Shown piece by piece: positions 54,518 to 62,106 of a stretch of DNA of 64,000 bases. A model generated the notes under the pieces. The model saw only the letters and a program-made list of their open reading frames with translations, did not search any database and was not told where the DNA came from. Source of the DNA: Roridomyces roridus (taxonomy: Eukaryota > Basidiomycota > Agaricomycetes > Agaricales > Mycenaceae); assembly GCA_029378245.1 (NCBI GenBank), contig JARKIF010000102.1, forward strand, positions 1-64,000. Direction: 5' to 3'. Within the stretch, counting starts at the first letter, position 1. The number at the start of each line of letters is the position of its first letter. The translations under genes were made by a program, and so were the position numbers.

Positions 54518-54946
54518 GTGTTCAGGGACCAGCTCCGTTTCGTCGTTGATCGCGCCTTGGCAACAGGGCGCATGATACACACCGCCCAGGACCAGAGCGA
54601 ACAGGCTGACACCAACGAAACTCTTGTCGTGCAGCAGGAACAGATTCTCGCTCACCAACAACGGATCTTCACATTGGAGGATGAGGTCGCTAAACTCAAG
54701 AACCTACTGTCAGAAAAACACCATCTCGAGACCAACCCGATCCCGCATCTCGCCAGTCCAGCCATGGACCCTCCGCCGTTCCAAGCACAACCCTATGGTG
54801 CCCAGCACTTCACACCATTCACGACTGCGTATTTCACCGCCGAGGACTCCGAGGACTACGGGAAGGAGCACTTTGAATCTGCAGACGACATGGATTTGGA
54901 CGGACTGACAGTGGGCAATGAGGGACTTGGAATGCATTTGGACTGA
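54518..54946 (+). CDS. Fragment encoding a coiled-coil protein end, possibly transposon-derived
   Basis: Open frame joined in phase across an intron (GTAAGA near 54481, TTCAG near 54520) to an upstream exon reading SPKIKKLAETSK. It reads DQLRFVVDRALATGRMIHTA, ILAHQQRIFTLEDEVAKLKN (leucine-heptad coiled coil), then acidic DDMDLDGL. No ATG start found for the upstream part. It could be the C-terminus of a DNA-transposon transposase or a truncated host gene. Confidence 0.35.
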   Translation: MFRDQLRFVVDRALATGRMIHTAQDQSEQADTNETLVVQQEQILAHQQRIFTLEDEVAKLKNLLSEKHHLETNPIPHLASPAMDPPPFQAQPYGAQHFTPFTTAYFTAEDSEDYGKEHFESADDMDLDGLTVGNEGLGMHLD

Positions 54947-55047
54947 TTGACTGATACCTTACAACAACGGACTTGGGACTGCAATTGATGGTGTACCATA
55001 GTGTAAAATATGCAGTTCACTGTTCTCCGCTGCACCCGCTCCTTTTC

Positions 55048-55436
55048 TCAACTCTCTCCGAAATTCTCGTGCAATTCGAGGACCGCGGCGTTGATGAGCT
55101 CCTTGCTGGGTGGATCGCACTTTGTGTTCCTCATCGCCGTAAACACCATGCGAACTGTCTCCTTGTCCTCCTTCTGAGCGAGGATTCAGTCAGTGTTCGG
55201 ATGCTCAGCGGATACTTACTGTTTTCGCCAGCGCTACGGCCTGCTCCTCAAGAGAGAGAGGATCAAGTTGATGTCAGCAACAATCTGCGTCTGGGGCTGA
55301 GGTTTGACGACTGGTCTGCCCGTGTGAGAGATCAATCGGTCTTGATATTTGAGCTTCAGCCAGTGAGTCTTGGACTTGCAACCAGCGCCAAAGTGCTTGC
55401 GCAGGTTGTTCATCAAATTGCAGCTAACAATTAACG
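55048..55436 (-). pseudogene. Downstream (3') half of a host gene split by the chromovirus
   Basis: Minus strand: CNLMNNLRKHFGAGC, KTHWLKLKYQDRLISHTGRP, QTQIVADINLILSLEEQAVA, then after an intron KEDKETVRMVFTAMRNTKCD, ELINAAVLELHENFGES and stop at 55050-55048. It continues the frame group found at 62107 and beyond. Family unknown. Confidence 0.6.
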
Positions 55437-55441
55437 AGTGC
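55437..55441. other. Target-site duplication AGTGC (left)
   Basis: Same five bases as 62102-62106, immediately outside the LTRs. Confidence 0.9.
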
Positions 55442-55916
55442 TGTCACGACAAGACTTGTTTCACGCGTCCAACAGCGGTAAGATGCTGTGGATTGGGTAG
55501 TGCGCTACTAAAGCTCGTAAAATGAACTGAATAAAAGTCTAGGAGAGGGTACAGAATACGACGACTAGCTACTGCTTTTATACTATGAGGAATAGATCTA
55601 CGATGCTACACTAATTGTCCTGGCTTCCGACATGCACTATTGTCCTGCACCGTTGTCGTCTCCTATTGTCATGTCTACACCGTGTTCATCATAGAAGCCT
55701 GTCATGATCTGACAGTTCACTGATCGAAAACTCCTTCCCTCATCCACGCTGTCGTTCATAAATATGAAACTGTCCCACGTCTTTAAATAATGTCTTCCTC
55801 GGCTTCTTCCTCAATCCGATCGAGACGGGGTTCCCATGACTTTAACGCTGTACGGCGCCAATGTATATCTGGTTTATTTGGCGTTGTCACGTGCGCAAAT
55901 AGGTCAGCGCGTGACA
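55442..55916 (-). repeat. 3' LTR of the chromovirus
   Basis: 475 bp. The last ~45 codons of pol run into it, so each LTR carries the pol C-terminus. Confidence 0.93.
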
Positions 55917-58900
55917 TTACCCCCTCTCTAGGATCGACGTCCTCGTCGATGTTGACAAACCGATTTTCATCGGGAATAAATAATTTCTTCTTTAAATAAT
56001 GTTGGAATTCCTCCTTTGGGACAAATCTCTTGCATTCGCCGTCCCAATATCCAGCCGGGAGCGTGGGTAGCGCCCTGACGTCAATGCTGTGTTCCCTGTT
56101 ATATTTGTCCAACAGCTTCTTTGCATGCGTCAAGTTACGTGATGGTTCCCACGTCCTTTCTCCCATCGGATAGTTCTTCCACTTTATTAAATATTGAAAA
56201 CCGCGTCCCATCTTGCGGTGTTTCAGTATCTCCTCCACCTCGTATTCCTCCTCGCCGGATATGATTTTCGGCGGCGGCCGTTTCTCCCTTCGATTCTCGG
56301 GCGGTTCCGTATACGGTGTGAGAATCGCCTCGTTGAACACCGGATGTGACTTGTCCGTGCTCGGCAATTTCAACCTATAGGAAGACGCTCCGACTTTCTC
56401 CAGAACTTCGTACGGTCCGAGCCTCCTATCTCCCAGCTTCTTCGAGGGTCTATCTGTCTGAATGTTCGTCGCCTCGATCCAGACCTTGTCTCCCTTTTTA
56501 AATACTGGCGCTGGTCGCCGTCGTAGATTATATGATTTTTCCATTGTTTTTTGTGTTTTTTCTAATGCCGCCGTGGCTTCATCACGAATTTTCTTCATCT
56601 TCGTGCCAAACTCCTCGGCGGCCTCATTCCTCGTCTCCACGGCATTCTCGATCCCTTTCCAAGGGTGATAGCCGGTATTTAAATAAAACGGCGAGGCCTT
56701 CGTCGCCGAACTGGCCTTGTCGTTGTAACAGAACTCCGCCAGGGAGAGCCACTCAGCCCAGTCCGTCTGATGATAATTTATAAATATTCGGAGATATTTC
56801 TCGATCTCCTGGTTCATCCGTTCCGTCTGCCCGTCGGTTATCGGATGGTGTGCCGTACTCGGGTTCATTTCGATCCCCAGGATCTTATTGAGCTCCCGCA
56901 TAAAGCCTCCTACATATCTCGGATCCCGATCCGAGATGATCTTTCGAGGTACCCCGTGATATCTAATCACACGGTCGCGTGTCAAACGCACAACTCCTTC
57001 AGCCGTGATTTCCATGGTCGTGGGCTCCACGTGAATCATTTTGCTGAAGGTGTCCACCCAGACTTGAATCGCGTTGTGACCGTTGCTAATCGGCAGCGGC
57101 CCGATCAAGTCCATCGAAATGATCTGCCAGGGACCTTCCGCAATCTTGTGCGGGTTCAGCTTGCCCTGCTTGTGCCGAAGAACTCGTGACCTCTGACACG
57201 CTTCGCACGACTTTACATACTCGGAAACATTGTTGCCGAGCTTCGGCCACCAGTAGTTTCGTTCAACGAGCTCCTGGGTCCGGTTCCCTCCGGGATGTCC
57301 CACGATCGCCGGATCGTGATGGAGTCCAATAATTTTATTTCTAAGTTCCGTGTTATGCGGAACATAAATAAGGCCATTGTAATAGACAATGCCGTCCTCC
57401 TCCTCCCATCTAGGGAGCTTTTTCAGTAAGGCAGACCTCACGCTGCCGTCCCGTTTGCGTTCCGCTCGGATCTCTTCCAGGAGATCCTTCTCGACGCCTT
57501 CGAGCGTGATTTCCTGCGCTCGGAAATATTCGGGCTTAAGCAGGACAACTTCCTGATTGTCCTCCTTCCCCTGGTCATGATCCGCCCTGCGGGATAACAA
57601 ATCGGCCTGCTTATTCAAAGCTCCGGGCCGGTGCCGTAACGAGAAGTCGTACTGCGACAACTCGATGATCCATCGTGCCTGCCGACGATTGATTTTCTGC
57701 GGCTTTTTGAAGTATTGGAGGTTCTTGTGATCCGTCAGAACCTCGAACGTGTGCCTTGCACCGAGTAGGAATTGCCTCCACTCATCAAGAGCAAGCATGA
57801 TTGCGAGCATCTCCTTGTCATAGATCTCGTAATTCCTCTCGGTGTCACTCATGCCGTGAGACATGAAAGCGACAGGCCTCCATACTCCTTCTTGGAGTTG
57901 GCTGAGCACTGCTCCAACCGCTCCGTCTGACGCATCGGCCTCAAGCCGATATTCCCCATCATCCGTTGGCAATGCCAAGATGACATCCTCCGCAATCCGT
58001 TCCTTCAACTTGTTGATCGCCTTCTCTTGCTCCGGTCCCCAGGACCACGCAACCTTCCCCGTCAGCTTAGTGAGGGGCCTGGCAATGTCGGCAAAGCCGC
58101 GGACAAATCGCCGATAAAAGTTAACAAAGCCGAGGAACGCCTGCACTTGCTTGACGTTCTTTGGCATTGGCCACTCCATGATCCCTTTGATTTTCACCGG
58201 GTCCATCCGCATGGAGTTGTGGGAAATAATCACCCCGAGATATTCGATCTCCGTCTTCTCGAATTCACACTTCTCGGGTTTCAAGAATAATTTATTCTTT
58301 TCTAACGTCTCCAGGACGCGTGAAACAATCCTTCTATGCTCCTCCAGGGAGTCTGTGTAAATTAAGATGTCGTCTAGGTATACAATCACATGGCCCTCGT
58401 TGATGAGATCCCGAAGAATGTCGTTCATCATGGTTTGGAACGTGGCCGGTGAATTTGTCAACCCAAAGAACATCACAAGTGGCTCGAACAATCCCCGATT
58501 GGTCCGAAAAGCCGCTTTCCACTCGTCTCCCTCCTTGATCCGTACATTGTTGTAACCCCAACGTATGTCAAGCTTGGAGAAGAATCTAGCTCCTCGGAGT
58601 TTGTTAACCAGCTCCGAGATCAGAGGCAACGGGTACTTGTTCTTCACCGTCATCTCATTGAGCTTCCAGTAATCCTGTACCGGTCGAAGGGACCCGTCCT
58701 TCTTTTTAATAAAAAAGAATGCCGAAGCCATCGGCGACTTGGATGGTCTGATCCATCCACTCTTGAGATTCTCTTCAAGAAACTCGTTCAGCTTTTCTTG
58801 CTCGCCTAACGAGAGTGGATAGATCTTGCAATCGACAGCCTTTGATCCGGGCTTTAATTCGATCGCATGATCCCAAGGCCGCTTTTCCGGCAATGAGTCA

Positions 58901-60015
58901 AAGGACTCTTTTGCGAAAACTTTGACGTACTCCCGGTATTGCTCCGGGATCTTGTCTTCCGTCAATTTTTCCTTTTCTGCCGAAGCCTGTTCGGCCATCT
59001 GCTGTGCCTGCGTCGCCTTGCTTCGCAGCTCCACAACAGGTGCGAAATCGACCAATAGGATCGATTCGCCTTCTTCCACCGCTTCCTCCCGTGTGACACC
59101 TTTTCCGGATTCCAGTCCAGTCATGCCACATTCTGCCGGACATCGGCTGAACTTCATCGTCTGGTCCCGCCAGTTGATCTCTGGGTTGTGTTTAAACAAC
59201 CAATCGTACCCAATAAACACACGTGCTTTGCCTAAGCCTGTGATCAGGAACTTTTGTCTTTCGACATGCGGGCCGATAGACATGATCATCTCTACGTAAT
59301 GAGTGATCTTGCCTTTGGTGTTCTCGGTCCCGTCGGCATTCCTGGCCACAATCGGCATGTCGAGTTTTTGGAGCTCGAAGCCTTCGGCCTTGGCATAGTC
59401 CCTGTCCATGCATGTGGTGGTACACCCGTTGTCCAGCAACGCACGAATGGAACGTGTTTTCCCCGTGTCCAGTGCTTCCAGCTGGACTGCCACCAACATC
59501 TCGTGGTGGACACGTTGCCGTTGGAACTCACGCAGCTCCTGAGCTAAGCGTTGTTCCGTCTCTCCCATAGCACGGCGTGCTAGCCATTGTGCGGCCTCTT
59601 TCTTCCTGAGACCGAACGGCACCCGTGTATGCTTAGGCGCTACCTCCTCTTTCGAGGATTGAGCCTCCGCGGCATCGCCGCCCTTTTTCTTCTCACTATT
59701 TTTATCACTGGTTTGGGTTCCAGGGGCCTTTTTAAAAGCGCTCCAGCGCTTGTTTTCTTCATCCATGCGACGATTCTTTAAATTACGTTTCCGGTTCTCA
59801 TTTTGCAAGATACGTATTTTTTTTGGCTTTTCTACTTCGCCTACAAGAAATTCTTGTATACTACGTTGTAGGCTAGTTTTTTCTACATAATTTACAGGTA
59901 CGCTATTTTGCACATTGTTCGTGCTGTCCGTTACCGCCTCTAGCGGCGTATACTGTCCATGGATAATAGATACGGGAGGGCACACCGGTTCGGCCTTGAC
60001 CGGGCGCCCTAACAA
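55783..60015 (-). CDS. pol: Pol: protease, RT, RNase H, integrase, chromodomain
   Basis: 1410 aa, no internal stop. Protease LLDNGCTTTCMDRDYAKAEG, where the active-site triplet reads DNG instead of DSG/DTG. RT: KKKDGSLRPVQDYWKLNEMT, FSKLDIRWGYNNVRI, VYLDDILIYTDS. RNase H: LEADASDGAVGAVLSQ, TDHKNLQYF. Integrase: HHDPAIVGHPGGNRT with SCEACQR (HHCC zinc), then catalytic D, D, E in VDTFSKMIHVEP, ISDRDPRYVGG and DGQTERMNQEI. Chromodomain near the end: YEVEEILKHRKMGRGFQYLI, KWKNYPMGERTWEPSRNL. The frame has no ATG at its start and is entered from gag by -1 frameshifting. Confidence 0.93.
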   Translation of the reverse strand: MLGRPVKAEPVCPPVSIIHGQYTPLEAVTDSTNNVQNSVPVNYVEKTSLQRSIQEFLVGEVEKPKKIRILQNENRKRNLKNRRMDEENKRWSAFKKAPGTQTSDKNSEKKKGGDAAEAQSSKEEVAPKHTRVPFGLRKKEAAQWLARRAMGETEQRLAQELREFQRQRVHHEMLVAVQLEALDTGKTRSIRALLDNGCTTTCMDRDYAKAEGFELQKLDMPIVARNADGTENTKGKITHYVEMIMSIGPHVERQKFLITGLGKARVFIGYDWLFKHNPEINWRDQTMKFSRCPAECGMTGLESGKGVTREEAVEEGESILLVDFAPVVELRSKATQAQQMAEQASAEKEKLTEDKIPEQYREYVKVFAKESFDSLPEKRPWDHAIELKPGSKAVDCKIYPLSLGEQEKLNEFLEENLKSGWIRPSKSPMASAFFFIKKKDGSLRPVQDYWKLNEMTVKNKYPLPLISELVNKLRGARFFSKLDIRWGYNNVRIKEGDEWKAAFRTNRGLFEPLVMFFGLTNSPATFQTMMNDILRDLINEGHVIVYLDDILIYTDSLEEHRRIVSRVLETLEKNKLFLKPEKCEFEKTEIEYLGVIISHNSMRMDPVKIKGIMEWPMPKNVKQVQAFLGFVNFYRRFVRGFADIARPLTKLTGKVAWSWGPEQEKAINKLKERIAEDVILALPTDDGEYRLEADASDGAVGAVLSQLQEGVWRPVAFMSHGMSDTERNYEIYDKEMLAIMLALDEWRQFLLGARHTFEVLTDHKNLQYFKKPQKINRRQARWIIELSQYDFSLRHRPGALNKQADLLSRRADHDQGKEDNQEVVLLKPEYFRAQEITLEGVEKDLLEEIRAERKRDGSVRSALLKKLPRWEEEDGIVYYNGLIYVPHNTELRNKIIGLHHDPAIVGHPGGNRTQELVERNYWWPKLGNNVSEYVKSCEACQRSRVLRHKQGKLNPHKIAEGPWQIISMDLIGPLPISNGHNAIQVWVDTFSKMIHVEPTTMEITAEGVVRLTRDRVIRYHGVPRKIISDRDPRYVGGFMRELNKILGIEMNPSTAHHPITDGQTERMNQEIEKYLRIFINYHQTDWAEWLSLAEFCYNDKASSATKASPFYLNTGYHPWKGIENAVETRNEAAEEFGTKMKKIRDEATAALEKTQKTMEKSYNLRRRPAPVFKKGDKVWIEATNIQTDRPSKKLGDRRLGPYEVLEKVGASSYRLKLPSTDKSHPVFNEAILTPYTEPPENRREKRPPPKIISGEEEYEVEEILKHRKMGRGFQYLIKWKNYPMGERTWEPSRNLTHAKKLLDKYNREHSIDVRALPTLPAGYWDGECKRFVPKEEFQHYLKKKLFIPDENRFVNIDEDVDPREGVMSRADLFAHVTTPNKPDIHWRRTALKSWEPRLDRIEEEAEEDII
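55917..55928 (-). other. Polypurine tract
   Basis: AGAGAGGGGGTAA on the minus strand directly before the 3' LTR, the plus-strand primer site. It lies inside the pol reading frame. Confidence 0.75.
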
Positions 60016-61124
60016 AAACCCTTCTCGCGGAGTATGCTCGCGAGAGCCTGCAGGTCCTCCTGCGTGTAGTCCTCGGTCTTGATCGACCGGATATTAAACT
60101 TCTTCTTGGGAGGCTCCGGGCACTCCCGCTTCATGTGGCCCTCCTTGCCACAGTTGTAACACTTGAACGCGGCCTGCCGCGTTCGATCCACATCCATCGG
60201 CGCTGGGTTTCCGGGAGTGACCCGGGTCGCCAAATGGGGGGCCGTCCCCTGGGGTCGAGGCGGCGGCACCAGTGTCGTGGCCTTGGGGAATTTGGGCGGC
60301 GGCTGCTGCTGCGCCGGCGTCCAAAACATTCCACCTCCCGCTCCCCAGCGAGAGTTGATGAGCTTCCCGCGCTCAATGATGCCGTTGATGGTCATCAACC
60401 GGCTCTTTAATCCCGGATAGGTTCCCGGGATCTCGACGCCACCAGCGTAGAGCTGTTTGCGTACCTGGTCTGAGACCAGGATTTCCAATGCTTGACACAG
60501 GAATGTGTCATGCAGCACGTTTCCGGGCGTGTAGCCCGCCTGCTCCGCGTTCAACTCGAACGACTGGAGGAAGTCGGCCAGGGTGGACGTTCCCTGCCGA
60601 GTGTTCATCAGGCGCAATAGCGCCGTCTCCTTGACGTTCTGATCCGCGAACGTCGACTCCAACTCCGTCAAGAACTCCGCGAAGGAGGGACGGGGTTGAT
60701 CAAGGCGAAAATGCTTCGCCTTCCAGTTGCGTGACCAGTTCGAGGCCGGGCACGCAGTACTCTTCTCGTCGCCCAGCAACGAGAGCACGAAAAAGATACG
60801 TCGGTGATCCGTACCAAAGTCGTGTTCGTAGGCCATGAGGTAAGTCATGACACTATCGATCCAAGTTTCCCACTTGGATTTGTCATTGCCGTCAAACGGC
60901 GGGGGAAGCCGGGCCAGCGTCATCCTTGCTGGTGCCGGGCGTGGGGGGAGGGCCTGAAGTAACTCAGTCAGGCCAGGCTGGGCGGGGGGTTGTGAGTCGG
61001 GTCGTGTGGGAAGGGGGCGAGGGGGAGAACGGGTAGGAGGGCGGGAGGGGTAGATTTGTTGGGGAGGGTACGAGTAACCAGCCTGAGGCTGGTCATAGGG
61101 GATGGGGCTGCTGTGATGGGACAT
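60009..61124 (-). CDS. gag: Gag: capsid and zinc-knuckle nucleocapsid
   Basis: First ATG in frame at 61124 (MSHHSSPIPYDQPQ), though the frame is open further upstream to about 61335 without an ATG. Pro-rich start, then a capsid-type region: PPPFDGNDKSKWETWIDSVM, FSLDQPRPSFAEFLTELES-like block, LADFLQSFELNAEQAGYTPG. CCHC knuckle CYNCGKEGHMKREC near the end, stop after LREKGFC at 60009. RNA binding and particle assembly are inferred from the family. Confidence 0.9.
   Translation of the reverse strand: MSHHSSPIPYDQPQAGYSYPPQQIYPSRPPTRSPPRPLPTRPDSQPPAQPGLTELLQALPPRPAPARMTLARLPPPFDGNDKSKWETWIDSVMTYLMAYEHDFGTDHRRIFFVLSLLGDEKSTACPASNWSRNWKAKHFRLDQPRPSFAEFLTELESTFADQNVKETALLRLMNTRQGTSTLADFLQSFELNAEQAGYTPGNVLHDTFLCQALEILVSDQVRKQLYAGGVEIPGTYPGLKSRLMTINGIIERGKLINSRWGAGGGMFWTPAQQQPPPKFPKATTLVPPPRPQGTAPHLATRVTPGNPAPMDVDRTRQAAFKCYNCGKEGHMKRECPEPPKKKFNIRSIKTEDYTQEDLQALASILREKGFC
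60015..60021 (-). promoter_or_regulatory. -1 programmed frameshift site GGGTTTT
   Basis: In the gag frame it reads G GGT TTT, the X XXY YYZ pattern. A shift of -1 here enters the pol frame two codons before the gag stop. Confidence 0.7.
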
Positions 61125-61613
61125 GGCAGGGGCGGCGGTATGGAAGGTGTGGTGGGTGGTGGCGGAAGCGGCCAAGAGTTGGTCCGCTACGGAGCGAGCT
61201 TCACGGCTAGAGGTGCCGGAAGAGGAGGAAGAGGGTGCGCGAAACGCCGTCGCGACTTGGGTAGGAGCGGCACGAAGCCGGTGGTGAATTTCTCGGTCGT
61301 AACGCTTGCCGACAGAACAAACCCGGGCCTTCTACAACACACCCGGTATTTGCGTGAGGGTACTCTCCGAAGATTGCCACCCGAACACCAACGTCTGCTA
61401 TTGTGCGGGGACGGACTCAACGTTTCCCGTAGCACAGCGACTGTCTGCCAAAATAGTTCGACAACGAGATGGGCGCTTATTTAACGTCGCGATTTAACGA
61501 CGTGACGCTTGAGGTATGAATGGATCTTCAATTACGAGAGACCAAGTAGTGGGGGAGGGACGCCGAGGCGTATGGAAAGGATATGTCGGGGGGAGGTATG
61601 AGCGGTATGAGGG

Positions 61614-61625
61614 TAGACTTTTATT
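61614..61625 (-). other. Primer binding site, self-complementary
   Basis: AATAAAAGTCTA (minus strand) one base after the 5' LTR. It is the exact complement of 12 nt inside the LTR (61715-61726), about 40 nt after a TATAAAAG box, as in self-primed Tf1-type elements. Confidence 0.65.
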
Positions 61626-61626
61626 A

Positions 61627-62101
61627 TGTCACGACAAGACTTGTTTCACGCGTCCAACAGCGGTAAGATGCTGTGGATTGGGTAGTGCGCTACTAAAGCT
61701 CGTAAAATGAACTGAATAAAAGTCTAGGAGAGGGTACAGAATACGACGACTAGCTACTGCTTTTATACTATGAGGAATAGATCTACGATGCTACACTAAT
61801 TGTCCTGGCTTCCGACATGCACTATTGTCCTGCACCGTTGTCGTCTCCTATTGTCATGTCTACACCGTGTTCATCATAGAAGCCTGTCATGATCTGACAG
61901 TTCACTGATCGAAAACTCCTTCCCTCATCCACGCTGTCGTTCATAAATATGAAACTGTCCCACGTCTTTAAATAATGTCTTCCTCGGCTTCTTCCTCAAT
62001 CCGATCGAGACGGGGTTCCCATGACTTTAACGCTGTACGGCGCCAATGTATATCTGGTTTATTTGGCGTTGTCACGTGCGCAAATAGGTCAGCGCGTGAC
62101 A
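61627..62101 (-). repeat. 5' LTR of the chromovirus
   Basis: 475 bp, identical to 55442-55916. On the minus strand it carries TATAAAAG followed ~32 bp later by TAGACTTTTATT, the likely RNA start. Confidence 0.93.
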
Positions 62102-62106
62102 AGTGC
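62102..62106. other. Target-site duplication AGTGC (right)
   Basis: Matches 55437-55441. Confidence 0.9.

Larger units (their letters stand above)
55442..62101 (-). mobile_element. Complete chromodomain Ty3/gypsy retrotransposon (chromovirus)
   Basis: 6.66 kb, minus orientation, with 475-bp LTRs beginning TG and ending CA, identical by eye, and a 5-bp target duplication. Gag and pol are uninterrupted and overlap in a -1 relation at a slippery site. All enzymatic domains appear present, so it is probably recent and possibly active. Confidence 0.93.

Noticed and set aside
54518..54946. Link between the coiled-coil frame and the relic gypsy element as one polyprotein
   Set aside because: They lie on opposite strands with no overlapping motif order.
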